Shown in pieces: positions 54,389 through 62,597 of a stretch of DNA of 64,000 nt. Under the pieces are notes generated by a model. That model had not been told where the DNA came from. It ran no database searches and saw only the letters and a list, made by a program, of their open reading frames with translations. Position 1 is the stretch's first letter. Each line of letters opens with the position of its first letter. Both the position numbers and the translations under genes were made by a program. This DNA comes from Comamonadaceae bacterium. GTDB lineage: Bacteria; Pseudomonadota; Gammaproteobacteria; Burkholderiales; Burkholderiaceae_C. Where the stretch lies: positions 79,687 through 143,686 of the forward strand of contig JAIYCB010000026.1 in the NCBI GenBank assembly GCA_027488215.1, read 5' to 3'.

Positions 54389-55216
54389 ATGACCTATTGC
54401 GTTGCCGTCAAAACCCGCGCTGGACTGGTGTTCTTGTCCGACTCCCGCACCAACGCGGGCCTGGACCAGATCAGCACCTTCCGCAAAATGATCGTCTATG
54501 AAAAAGCAGGCGAGCGCTTCATGACATTGCTGTCCGCAGGCAACTTGAGCATCTCGCAATCGGTACGCGAAGTGCTGCAGATCGAAAAACTGGTCGAACC
54601 TGGCCAAGACGAACCCCTGACCATCTGGAACGCCAAGAGCATGTTCGACGCCACCCGCGTGCTGGGCGCAGCCGTGCGCCGCGTGTACGAGCGTGACGCT
54701 GCCGCCCTGCGTGCTTCGGGTGTGGAGTTCAACGTGTCCATGATCTTCGGCGGCCAGATCGGCAATGAAGGCATGCGCTTGTTTCAGGTTTATTCGCCCG
54801 GCAACTTCATCGAAGCGACCGACGAGACGCCCTACTTCCAGATTGGCGAATCCAAATACGGCAAGCCCGTGCTCGACCGCGTCATCACGCCCAACACCCC
54901 ACTGGATGAAGCGGCCAAATGCGCCCTGGTATCGATGGACTCGACCCTCAAATCCAACCTGTCGGTGGGCTTGCCGCTGGACATGGTGGTCTACCCAGCG
55001 GGCAGCCTGCAGACCGACCGCATCATGTGCATCGACGAGCACAACCCCTATTTCAAAATGCTGCGAACAAGCTGGGGCGACAAGCTGCGCCAGATGTTCG
55101 ACAGCATCGAAGACCCCATGTGGAACGGCGGCGCGACCGACATCCCGCTCATGGTGTCCGCCCAGCGCAACGCCTTGCTTAAGAAAATCACCACGCCTGA
55201 AGAGAAACTGATCTGA
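54389..55216 (+). CDS. Anbu-type proteasome-like peptidase
   Basis: A 275-residue Ntn-hydrolase related to proteasome beta subunits (Anbu, the bacterial proteasome homologue). The start MTYCVAVKTRAGLVFLSDSR exposes Thr2 as the likely nucleophile after Met removal, with Asp in LSDSRT. LLSAGNLSISQS and IFGGQIGNEGMRLFQVYSPG are family regions. Anbu usually sits with a transglutaminase-like protein, an alpha-E protein and an ATP-grasp protein. None of them is here. Instead the gene is coupled to an alpha/beta hydrolase (start overlapping its stop by one base). The substrate is unknown. Confidence 0.9.
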   Translation: MTYCVAVKTRAGLVFLSDSRTNAGLDQISTFRKMIVYEKAGERFMTLLSAGNLSISQSVREVLQIEKLVEPGQDEPLTIWNAKSMFDATRVLGAAVRRVYERDAAALRASGVEFNVSMIFGGQIGNEGMRLFQVYSPGNFIEATDETPYFQIGESKYGKPVLDRVITPNTPLDEAAKCALVSMDSTLKSNLSVGLPLDMVVYPAGSLQTDRIMCIDEHNPYFKMLRTSWGDKLRQMFDSIEDPMWNGGATDIPLMVSAQRNALLKKITTPEEKLI

Positions 55217-56379
55217 TGGCCGCCCGCATCATCTTCTCGCACGGCAACAGCTTTCCGGCCAGCACTTATCGGATGATTTTTGACAACCTGCGCCAGCGTG
55301 GCTTCGTTGTGGATGCCATCGAAAAATTCGGTCACGACCCGCGATACCCCGTCACCAACAACTGGCCCCATCTGGTGCAACAACTGGCTGATTTTGCGCG
55401 TGAAAAACAACGCCAATACAACACTGGCCGTGGAACCAACGTCACTGCAAGTGAAGCGAGGCAATCACTGGATCGCTTCGTTCCTCGCGATGACGGCATT
55501 CATCAATCCCCCGTCACTGCGAGCGATACACGGCAGTCCCTGGATCCCTTCGTCCCTCGCGATGACGGCATTCATCAATCCCACGTCAGTGCGAGCGATA
55601 CACGGCAGTCCCTGGATCCTTTCGTCCCTCGCGATGACGGCGTTCATCAATCCATCGTCACTGCGAGCGATACACGGCACTCCCTTGATCCCTTCGTCCC
55701 TCGCGATGACGGCGTTCATCAATCCCCCGTCACTGCGAGCGAAGCGCGGCAGTCCAGCCTCAGCGTTCCTGCAATGGGCGAACCCGCTTTTTTGGTGGGC
55801 CACTCCCTGGGCGGCATCCTCAGTCTGATGTGCGCAGCCCGATACCCCGAGCTGGCGCGTGGCGTGGTGTTGATCGACTCGCCCGTTCTGGGTGGCTGGC
55901 GCGCCACCACACTGGGACTGGCCAAACGCACGCCATTGATTGGCGCCTTGTCACCCGGGCGCATCAGCCAAAAACGCCGCAACCACTGGCCCAGCATCGA
56001 AGCGGCGCTGGACAATTTTCAGCACAAAAAATCCTTCGCCCATTGGGACCCTCAGGTTTTGCGCGATTACATTGAGCACGGTACACGTGATGAAAACGGC
56101 CAACGCGTGCTCAGCTTTGACCGCGACATCGAGACCGCCATCTACAACAGCTTGCCGCACAAACTCGACAGCTTGCTCAAGCGCAAACCCCTCAAATGCC
56201 CCGCCGCTTTCATCGGCGGCACACACTCGGCTGAAATGCGCCAAGCCGGCACCGACCTGACGCACCAAGTCGTCAAAGGCCGCATCATGATGCTCGACGG
56301 CTCCCACCTCTTCCCCATGGAAAAACCCATCGCCACCGCTGCAGCGATCGAAGCCACTTTGCGAAATTTCGGCCTCTGA
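55216..56379 (+). CDS. Alpha/beta hydrolase with in-frame repeat insertion
   Basis: A 387-residue alpha/beta hydrolase starting MAARIIFSHGNSFPASTYR, with the oxyanion HGNS. The nucleophile elbow is LVGHSLGGIL with Ser197. A C-terminal His near 362 (LDGSHLFPME) and an acid (probably near 333-342) complete the triad. Between about residues 76 and 181 the protein carries four full and one partial 24-residue repeats (VTASDTRQSLDPFVPRDDG type), encoded by a 72-bp DNA repeat. Without this insert the enzyme is about 280 residues, the normal size for the family. The insert lies just before the nucleophile strand, so it may be a surface loop. The start overlaps the Anbu stop by one base. Confidence 0.86.
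   Translation: MAARIIFSHGNSFPASTYRMIFDNLRQRGFVVDAIEKFGHDPRYPVTNNWPHLVQQLADFAREKQRQYNTGRGTNVTASEARQSLDRFVPRDDGIHQSPVTASDTRQSLDPFVPRDDGIHQSHVSASDTRQSLDPFVPRDDGVHQSIVTASDTRHSLDPFVPRDDGVHQSPVTASEARQSSLSVPAMGEPAFLVGHSLGGILSLMCAARYPELARGVVLIDSPVLGGWRATTLGLAKRTPLIGALSPGRISQKRRNHWPSIEAALDNFQHKKSFAHWDPQVLRDYIEHGTRDENGQRVLSFDRDIETAIYNSLPHKLDSLLKRKPLKCPAAFIGGTHSAEMRQAGTDLTHQVVKGRIMMLDGSHLFPMEKPIATAAAIEATLRNFGL
55441..55755 (+). repeat. Tandem 72-bp repeat array inside the alpha/beta hydrolase gene
   Basis: Copies start with GTCACTGCGAGCG (first copy GTCACTGCAAGTG) at 55441, 55513, 55585, 55657 and 55729, an exact 72-bp (24-codon) period. The last copy is cut after about 27 bases. Each copy carries GCGAGCGATACACGGCAGTC and CGTCCCTCGCGATGACGGC, the same palindromic core as the array at 44885-45306, there in the opposite orientation. 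The period is a multiple of three and all copies are stop-free in the hydrolase frame. Confidence 0.93.
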
Positions 56380-56470
56380 TGGCCATGAGCTGTCACCATT
56401 TTCCACGCAGGTGACAGTTCCACGTCAACGCCTTCCCCATAATTCGAAAAATCAATTCAAGGTCAACCGC

Positions 56471-57340
56471 ATGTCATCCACCCAACCCCTTCGCGGCGTT
56501 CGCGTCGTCAGCCTCGCCCTCAACCTGCCTGGCCCTGCCGCCCTGATGCGCCTGGCCCAGATGGGCGCCAGCTGCACCAAGATCAACCCACCTGCTGGCG
56601 ACCCGATGCAGCACTACACCCCCGATGGTTATGCGCTGATGCACAAGGGCGTGAAACACCACACCCTGGACCTCAAAACCGAGGCAGGCCAAGCCGCCTT
56701 GCACAAACTGTTGCGCAAGACCGATATGCTGCTGACCTCGTTCCGCCCCTCGGCCCTGACCAAGCTGGGCCTGAGCTGGAAAACCCTGCGCAAGCAGTAC
56801 CCCGCGCTCAGCCTGATCGAAGTGGTCGGCGCCCCCGGCCCACTGGCCGAAATTCCCGGCCACGATTTGACTTACCAAGCCGAAGTGGGCTTGGTCAACG
56901 GCATGGACCTGCCCCCGAGTTTGTTTGCCGACATGGGCGGCGCACTCATGGCGAGTGAAGCCACACTCAAGGCTGTGATCTCGCTCAAGACCTCGGGCAA
57001 AGGATCGCGCCACGAAGTGGCCTTGTCCGAAGCCGCTGCCTGGTTGGCACTGCCTCGCCAGCTGCGCATGACCACGCCCGATGGCGCGGTGGGCGGTGCG
57101 CACGCGGGCTACCGCATCTACGCCTGCAAAAACGGCCGTGTGGCCGTGGCGGCACTGGAGCCGCACTTTGCGCAACGCCTGTGCGAAGCCGCGGGCGTGA
57201 AACTTGAGCATCCCGTCAAAGACCTCTTCAAGCCCGCCACGCGCCAAGCCATCGAAGCCTTCCTGGCCAGCCAAACCCGCGCACAGCTCGACAAGTTTGC
57301 CGTGGCCAAAGACATTCCGCTCATGACGCTGCCGCGCTGA
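56471..57340 (+). CDS. CaiB/BaiF-family CoA transferase (short form)
   Basis: A 289-residue family III CoA transferase or racemase-like protein. Landmarks are LRGVRVVSLALNLPGPAALM and ADMGGALMASEATLKAVISL. The PGHDLTYQA segment contains the catalytic Asp of this family. Family members are usually 360-410 residues, so this one lacks much of the C-terminal part; the end is a normal stop, not a visible frameshift. The ATG at 56471 was chosen over 56411. It stands alone, convergent with the MFS gene (37 bases). Confidence 0.82.
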   Translation: MSSTQPLRGVRVVSLALNLPGPAALMRLAQMGASCTKINPPAGDPMQHYTPDGYALMHKGVKHHTLDLKTEAGQAALHKLLRKTDMLLTSFRPSALTKLGLSWKTLRKQYPALSLIEVVGAPGPLAEIPGHDLTYQAEVGLVNGMDLPPSLFADMGGALMASEATLKAVISLKTSGKGSRHEVALSEAAAWLALPRQLRMTTPDGAVGGAHAGYRIYACKNGRVAVAALEPHFAQRLCEAAGVKLEHPVKDLFKPATRQAIEAFLASQTRAQLDKFAVAKDIPLMTLPR

Positions 57341-57377
57341 ACTGCGCGAACAAGCCTATCCGAAAGGCGCATGCAGC

Positions 57378-58601
57378 TCAGTCGGGCAGCGGGTCAGGCA
57401 AGCGCTTAAGTCTGCGCACCTTGGATGCGCTGATGATGATGGCCTGCAGGCCAAAGCCCAAGACCACGCACCACAGGCTCACCGATACCGGAAAGCTCAC
57501 TCCCACCACACCGCCCAGCGCTGCCCCCAAAGGCCGTGCGCCTGTGCTGGCCACGATGTTGATCGAAGTAACCCGCCCGATCATGGCGCGGGGCGTGACG
57601 GTCTGGCGCAGCGTGGTCGAGGTGATGGTCCAGATGATCGGCCCCGCCCCAAACAAAAAATAAGACAGCGCCGCCAACCAGCCATGCGGCCAAAACAAAG
57701 TCAGCGCCATGGTGACCGCCGCCAACACCGAGAAATAAGGCCCCAGCAAAATCGCCTGCCCAAATGGCAACGCCCGCACCACACGCGGCGCCAGCAATGC
57801 GCCCACGATCATGCCCACGCCATACAAAGCCAGCGTCACCCCCACGCCACTGGCGTCCAGCCCCAGGTCGTTGATGGCATAGGGCACATAAGCTGCTTGC
57901 AGCATGAACCACGAGATGTTCCAGACGATCGAGCAAAACATCATGGGCCGGAGAAAATCGCTCTGCCACACCCACTTGGCCCCGTCTTGCAGCTCCAGCA
58001 AAGGGTGACGTGCAGGCACGGCGGCGCGTTCAGGTTCGGTGATGCCACGCAAGCACAACACCGCTGCCACTGACAACATGCCCGACAACACAAACGCCGC
58101 CGACGCTCCCGTCCAAGCGATCAAGGCCCCGGCCAAAGCCGGGCCTGCGGCAAACGCCGCGCTGCGCGCCAACTCCAAGCGCCCATTGGCCCGCGCCAAG
58201 CCATCGACCTGCACCAGTGCAGGCACCAGCGAAGGGGCGGCCACACTGAACGCCACCGTGCCCACCGCCGCGATGAAGCCAATGATGGCCAAAGCCGCAA
58301 TGGATACATGCCCCGAGACGATCAGCGCCAGCAACAACAACAAAGCCAAGGCCCGCAGGGTCTCGGCCAGTGCCATCAAGCGTGTACGAGAAGTGCGGTC
58401 AGCCAGCAGACCCAGCGGCATGGACAGCAGCAAAAACGGCAGCGACTGAATGGAGGCCAACAAACCAATTTCACCAGGCCCAGCTTGAAGCAACAGCACC
58501 GCCACGATGGGTACTGCGGCCAGGCTCAGCTGCTCGGCCGACTGGGCCAGTAAGTTGGCCCAGGCCAAACGGCGAAAAGAGGCGGACAGTGTTTCAGACA
58601 T
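57378..58601 (-). CDS. MFS transporter (MFS_3, enterobactin-exporter-like)
   Basis: A 407-residue inner-membrane transporter with about 12 hydrophobic segments. LLASIQSLPFLLLSMPLGLL and LADRTSRTRLMALAE contain the conserved MFS loop 2-3 motif. The MFS_3 layout is that of EntS-like exporters. The substrate is unknown. The start ATG 58599-58601 was chosen because a terminator of the upstream uppP gene overlaps the alternative start at 58625. Confidence 0.87.
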   Translation of the reverse strand: MSETLSASFRRLAWANLLAQSAEQLSLAAVPIVAVLLLQAGPGEIGLLASIQSLPFLLLSMPLGLLADRTSRTRLMALAETLRALALLLLLALIVSGHVSIAALAIIGFIAAVGTVAFSVAAPSLVPALVQVDGLARANGRLELARSAAFAAGPALAGALIAWTGASAAFVLSGMLSVAAVLCLRGITEPERAAVPARHPLLELQDGAKWVWQSDFLRPMMFCSIVWNISWFMLQAAYVPYAINDLGLDASGVGVTLALYGVGMIVGALLAPRVVRALPFGQAILLGPYFSVLAAVTMALTLFWPHGWLAALSYFLFGAGPIIWTITSTTLRQTVTPRAMIGRVTSINIVASTGARPLGAALGGVVGVSFPVSVSLWCVVLGFGLQAIIISASKVRRLKRLPDPLPD

Positions 58602-58613
58602 GCAGGGGGCTTT

Positions 58614-58636
58614 GAACAAAAGCATCCGCAGGATGC
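58614..58636 (-). terminator. Terminator after uppP
   Basis: On the minus strand GCATCC-TGC-GGATGC (58636-58622) is followed by TTTTGTT. The stem has only six pairs, but position and T run fit an intrinsic terminator 89 bases after the uppP stop. It also overlaps the upstream alternative start of the MFS gene. Confidence 0.65.
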
Positions 58637-58724
58637 GTCAAAAGGGAATTTTTATTATGAATGCGGCCTATGAAGCGGCATGTCGCCAAAGTGCACCCAA
58701 CCAAGGAACCCCAAACAAGACCGA

Positions 58725-59549
58725 TCAAGCCGCCCAGGTCACCAACCCTAAGTAACTGGTGCCCAGCACCACCAGACCGAACACAATTCGGTACCACGCA
58801 AACACCTCGAAGCTGTTGGTCGAGATGAACTTGAGCAACCAGCGCACGCACACCCAGGCGCTCAAGAACGAGAACACCAGGCCCACCGCAAACATGGGCA
58901 CATCGGCCATGCTGAGCAAAGCGCGGTCTTTGTAGAGGCTGTAAGCCCCGGCCCCAACGAGCGTGGGGATGGCCAGGTAAAAAGAAAAGTCGGTTGCTGC
59001 CTTGCGCGACATGCCCAGCAACATGCCGCCAATGATGGTGGCGCCGCTGCGGCTGGTGCCCGGGATCATGGCCACACACTGCACCAAACCCACTTTGAGG
59101 GCATCCTGCCAACGCATGTCTTCCACCTCGCCGATGCGCACGGCGCGGGCCTGTCTGCGCTCGGCCCACAAAATGATGAGGCCGCCGATGATGAAACTGG
59201 TGGCCACCACCTCGGGCGTGAACAAGTTCGCCTTGATGGCCTTGCCAAACATCAAGCCCAGGATCACGGCAGGCACAAAAGCGATGAACACATTGAGGGC
59301 AAAGCGCTGGGCATCGGCGCTGTGCGGTAAGGCACGCACGGTGGAGTTGATCTTTTGCCAATACACAATGATCACCGCCAAAATCGCGCCCGTCTGGATC
59401 GCGATGTCAAACACCTTGGCCTTGTCATCGTCAAAGCCCAACAAGGCTCCGGCCAAGATCAAATGTCCGGTGGACGAAATCGGCAAGAACTCGGTCAGCC
59501 CCTCGACCACACCCATCACGGCGGCTTTCAGCAACAACATCAAATCCAC
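58725..59549 (-). CDS. uppP: Undecaprenyl-diphosphatase (BacA/UppP)
   Basis: A 274-residue membrane phosphatase that recycles undecaprenyl pyrophosphate, the cell-wall lipid carrier. It has several hydrophobic segments, and the active-site motifs [18 protein letters not shown] and [17 protein letters not shown] are complete. The start is a GTG at 59547-59549 with GAGGAG at good spacing; an ATG three codons later is further from this site. It is followed by a terminator and stands alone. Confidence 0.95.
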   Translation of the reverse strand: MDLMLLLKAAVMGVVEGLTEFLPISSTGHLILAGALLGFDDDKAKVFDIAIQTGAILAVIIVYWQKINSTVRALPHSADAQRFALNVFIAFVPAVILGLMFGKAIKANLFTPEVVATSFIIGGLIILWAERRQARAVRIGEVEDMRWQDALKVGLVQCVAMIPGTSRSGATIIGGMLLGMSRKAATDFSFYLAIPTLVGAGAYSLYKDRALLSMADVPMFAVGLVFSFLSAWVCVRWLLKFISTNSFEVFAWYRIVFGLVVLGTSYLGLVTWAA

Positions 59550-59671
59550 AAACGCTCCTCGAAAAATCTGGGTTGATTATCGTTGCTGGACCGCACACCA
59601 GAAAGAAAGTTGGACATCACCATCCAAACCTGTGTCACAGTGCTGTTCAAGTAAAACATCCAAAACGAACG

Positions 59672-60079
59672 ATGCAACTGACACATACCATCGCCGTGCA
59701 CATGAGCTTGGCCCTGACCGCCACAGTCTTGGGTCCGTGGGCACTTTGGGCCCGCATGGGCCGCATCACACGACCCCGACTTCACCGGGCGTTCGGCTAC
59801 GCTTGGGTCACCTGCATGCTGGGCGCGGCCCTCTCGGGTCTGTTCATCCGAGACTTCAATATGCCCAATATCTGGGGCTACACCCCGATTCACCTGCTCA
59901 TTCCACTGACTTTGTTCAGCCTGTACCGGTCATTTCGCTTTTTAGCTGAAGGCCATATTGAAGCTCATAGAAAAACCATGCAGTGGCTCTATGCATCGGC
60001 TTGTGTGGTGACAGGCGCGTTCACCTTACTCCCCGGACGTTTGTTGGGCCAATGGCTTTGGTCTGGCGCTGCGTTTTAG
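59672..60079 (+). CDS. DUF2306-like small membrane protein
   Basis: A 135-residue protein with four probable hydrophobic segments (MSLALTATVLGPWALWA, FGYAWVTCMLGAALSGLF, HLLIPLTLFSLYRSF, ASACVVTGAFTLL). Its HIEAHRKTMQWLY motif is common in DUF2306 proteins. The function is unknown. ATG 59672 was chosen over the open frame to 59573. It lies three bases before the aspartic-protease gene and may form an operon with it. Confidence 0.78.
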   Translation: MQLTHTIAVHMSLALTATVLGPWALWARMGRITRPRLHRAFGYAWVTCMLGAALSGLFIRDFNMPNIWGYTPIHLLIPLTLFSLYRSFRFLAEGHIEAHRKTMQWLYASACVVTGAFTLLPGRLLGQWLWSGAAF

Positions 60080-60082
60080 AGC

Positions 60083-60598
60083 ATGAGCAAGCCTTCGATC
60101 CACAAAACAGCCCGCCTCGGTGCCTTGGCCATTGCCGCCGTGTGGCTGGCTTTGGCTGGGGTCTTGTATTTGGTGTTTGACCGTGTCGAACAAAAACGTC
60201 AGGCCAACTTCAAACCCTATGCGCTCAGCTCGGGTGATCTGGTAATTCCGCGCCAACGCGACGGGCATTTTCATGTGGAGGGCGAAGTCAACCGACAGCC
60301 CGTGACTTTTTTGGTGGACACCGGGGCCAGCCATGTGAGTGTGAGCCAGGCGCTGGCCACACAAACCGGCTTGCCTTCGGGCCAGGACATCATGTTGAGC
60401 ACTGCCAACGGCCAGCGACCAGGGCAGCTAGTGCGCGGCGTGCCTGTGCGTGCAGGGCACTTGGTTCTCAACGATGCCAGCGTGACCGTGGGGTTGAGTG
60501 GCCTTCGTCCTGATCAGGCCCTGCTGGGGCAGGCCTTTTTGAAACACTTCGATGTGGAAATCCGGCGCGACGAGATGGTCATTCGCCATCGGCGCTGA
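60083..60598 (+). CDS. Membrane-anchored retropepsin-like aspartic protease
   Basis: A 171-residue protein with one N-terminal hydrophobic anchor (residues ~12-31) and a clan AA protease domain. The active site is VTFLVDTGASHVSVSQALA (Asp in DTGA, near residue 78), and LLGQAFLKHFDVEIRRDEM matches the C-terminal part. Such single-domain proteins must dimerise to form an active site. Similar proteins form the TIGR02281 family and are periplasmic. Substrates are unknown. Confidence 0.86.
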   Translation: MSKPSIHKTARLGALAIAAVWLALAGVLYLVFDRVEQKRQANFKPYALSSGDLVIPRQRDGHFHVEGEVNRQPVTFLVDTGASHVSVSQALATQTGLPSGQDIMLSTANGQRPGQLVRGVPVRAGHLVLNDASVTVGLSGLRPDQALLGQAFLKHFDVEIRRDEMVIRHRR

Positions 60599-60633
60599 AG
60601 ACTTTTGGCCTCAGCGCCGCAGTTAAGGGATCA

Positions 60634-61050
60634 TCAACGACGCCCATCGTGCCGACCATCATGACGACCGTCATGCTGCCTGTCATTCCGACGATCCCAC
60701 CCACCCCGCCCCTGATCACCCTCACCTTGCCGGTAATGCCGGCGTTCATGGCCCCTTAGATGACCGTCATGCCCATGCCCCCAGCCGTAGACTGGCGCGT
60801 ACACACGGGGCACGTAAACCACACGGGGCGGTGGCGGCGGGGCGTAAATCACGCGGGGCGGCGGCGCATAAATCACTTGGCCGGGTAACCCGATCTGCGC
60901 ATGAACCGGGAAATGGCCAACCCGAGAGTGCACAACCACCGATGGCTCCACAGAGACCGGATGGGCACAGCCCACTTGGGTCAGGCCCAACACCAAACTG
61001 CACATGAGCAGAGCTTTGCGAGACCAGGTTTTGAACAGCATTTTTGACAT
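60634..61050 (-). CDS. Pro/His/Arg-rich lipoprotein of unknown function
   Basis: A 138-residue lipoprotein with signal ending TQVGC (Cys28). A proline-rich middle (VIYAPPPRVIYAPPPPPRVV) is followed by a C-terminal tail of repeated basic HDGRHDGRHDGR units. No fold is recognised. The tail could bind metal or polyanions, but this is speculation. It is convergent with the protease gene. The 235-base gap to the cytochrome gene is AT-rich and shows no other feature. Confidence 0.7.
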   Translation of the reverse strand: MSKMLFKTWSRKALLMCSLVLGLTQVGCAHPVSVEPSVVVHSRVGHFPVHAQIGLPGQVIYAPPPRVIYAPPPPPRVVYVPRVYAPVYGWGHGHDGHLRGHERRHYRQGEGDQGRGGWDRRNDRQHDGRHDGRHDGRR

Positions 61051-61285
61051 GTGGGTTCCTCTGAAAAGGATGACAGGCCAAAGACCCGCCTATAGCTTTA
61101 GCGCTCTACACAGCTCAGTGGTGGACATCGCCTCCTTCTCAATGGTTTCTATTCGTAACCAAGGTTGACGACCTGTGTTGGTTCAGGTCCTTGGAGTTTT
61201 ATATAAAAAATATGCAAAATTTACAAATCTTCACACAACGTGTATTCCTTAAAGCTATATTCAGTGCTCTCAATGAGGTAAAAAA

Positions 61286-62512
61286 ATGAAAACCAATTTA
61301 ATTCAAAAAACCCACCACACTTCCAAAAAATTATCAGTGGGTCTTTGCGCACTGTTGGCTCTGGCATTGAGCGCTTGCGGCGGTAGCGGAAGTAGCAACA
61401 CAGACAGCAATGTTGCCGCGGTGGATCCATATCCGGGTGTCAAGGCCTACACATCTTTAGATTTAAGCGCGCCCGTCAATTACACGTCCCCCTCATTGCT
61501 GGCCCATTACGATGCCACTTTGTTGGCCACGCGAAATTCAACACCCGCTAATGCAATGACCGACAAAGGCGCCACATTGGGGCGCGTGCTGTTCAATGAC
61601 GCACGCTTGAGTTTCAACAACACCAAATCCTGCGCGTCTTGCCATGTTCAAGCCAAGGGTTTTGTCGATCAAGCCCAGTTCAGCACAGGTTTTGCAGGCG
61701 GCTTGACCACTGCACATGCCATGCGCATGGGCAATGTGTCCTTCTACCAAGGCAACCGCATGTTTTGGGACAAACGGGCGGCAAGTTTGGAAGTCCAAGC
61801 GACCGATCCGATTCAAAACGCCATAGAGATGGGTTTCGACGCCACACACGGTGGCTTCGGTGCGCTGATTTCCAAAATGCAAACCCTGCCGTACTACCCA
61901 GAATTGTTCAAATGGGTGTTTGGCGACGAAAACATCTCAGAAGCAAGGGTTCAAAACGCGTTGGCGCAATTTCAGCGCAGCATGATCTCCGCTAACAGCA
62001 AGTGGGATCGTGCTTATGCCGTGATTTACACCAACAACGGCAGTGTCAACAGCGCACAAAACTTTGGACGATCCTTGGCTGGTAACAACATTCCTGAAGT
62101 GGATCGTTTCACGGCGTCTGAAGACAGAGGCCGCGCCCTGTTCATTCAAGGCCCGAACAATGGGGGCAAAGGCTGTGCAGCTTGCCATCAGCCGCCCACA
62201 TTTACCCTCGACCCCAACTCCAGAAGCAACGGACTCGATTTGGATGAAACCGTGATTTTCAAATCTCCCTCACTCAAAAACGTCGCGCTCGACGGGCGAT
62301 TCATGCACGATGGCCGCTTCAGCTCCTTGGAACAAGTGTTGACGCACTACGCCACCGGCATCAAAGCTGGGCCCGCACTTGACAACCGATTGCGCGTACC
62401 GGGCATCCCCATGACAGCCCAAGAACAAGCCGACATCGTGGCTTTCTTGAAAACACTGACCGACGACACACTCAACACAGACACACGCTTTGGCAGTCCA
62501 TTCATCAAATAA
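61286..62512 (+). CDS. Di-haem cytochrome c peroxidase-like lipoprotein (MauG/CcpA family)
   Basis: A 408-residue exported lipoprotein (lipobox LSAC, Cys31). Two haem-c sites are CASCH (Cys116, Cys119, His120) and CAACH (Cys297, Cys300, His301). The family signature MRMGNVSFYQGNRMFWDKRA follows the first haem, and the tail KSPSLKNVALDGRFMHDGRF is typical. Members reduce hydrogen peroxide or act as MauG-like oxidases in the periplasm; the specific substrate is not known. GAGG precedes the ATG. It has its own promoter region and is followed 85 bases later by glnS. Confidence 0.9.
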   Translation: MKTNLIQKTHHTSKKLSVGLCALLALALSACGGSGSSNTDSNVAAVDPYPGVKAYTSLDLSAPVNYTSPSLLAHYDATLLATRNSTPANAMTDKGATLGRVLFNDARLSFNNTKSCASCHVQAKGFVDQAQFSTGFAGGLTTAHAMRMGNVSFYQGNRMFWDKRAASLEVQATDPIQNAIEMGFDATHGGFGALISKMQTLPYYPELFKWVFGDENISEARVQNALAQFQRSMISANSKWDRAYAVIYTNNGSVNSAQNFGRSLAGNNIPEVDRFTASEDRGRALFIQGPNNGGKGCAACHQPPTFTLDPNSRSNGLDLDETVIFKSPSLKNVALDGRFMHDGRFSSLEQVLTHYATGIKAGPALDNRLRVPGIPMTAQEQADIVAFLKTLTDDTLNTDTRFGSPFIK

Positions 62513-62597
62513 GTGAATCGGTCAGCCCTCTCGGACCGTACGCGAGAAAACTCAGCTGCACCCAGTTATCCCTCTGGGTCAGCCTAAAATCAGGCGC

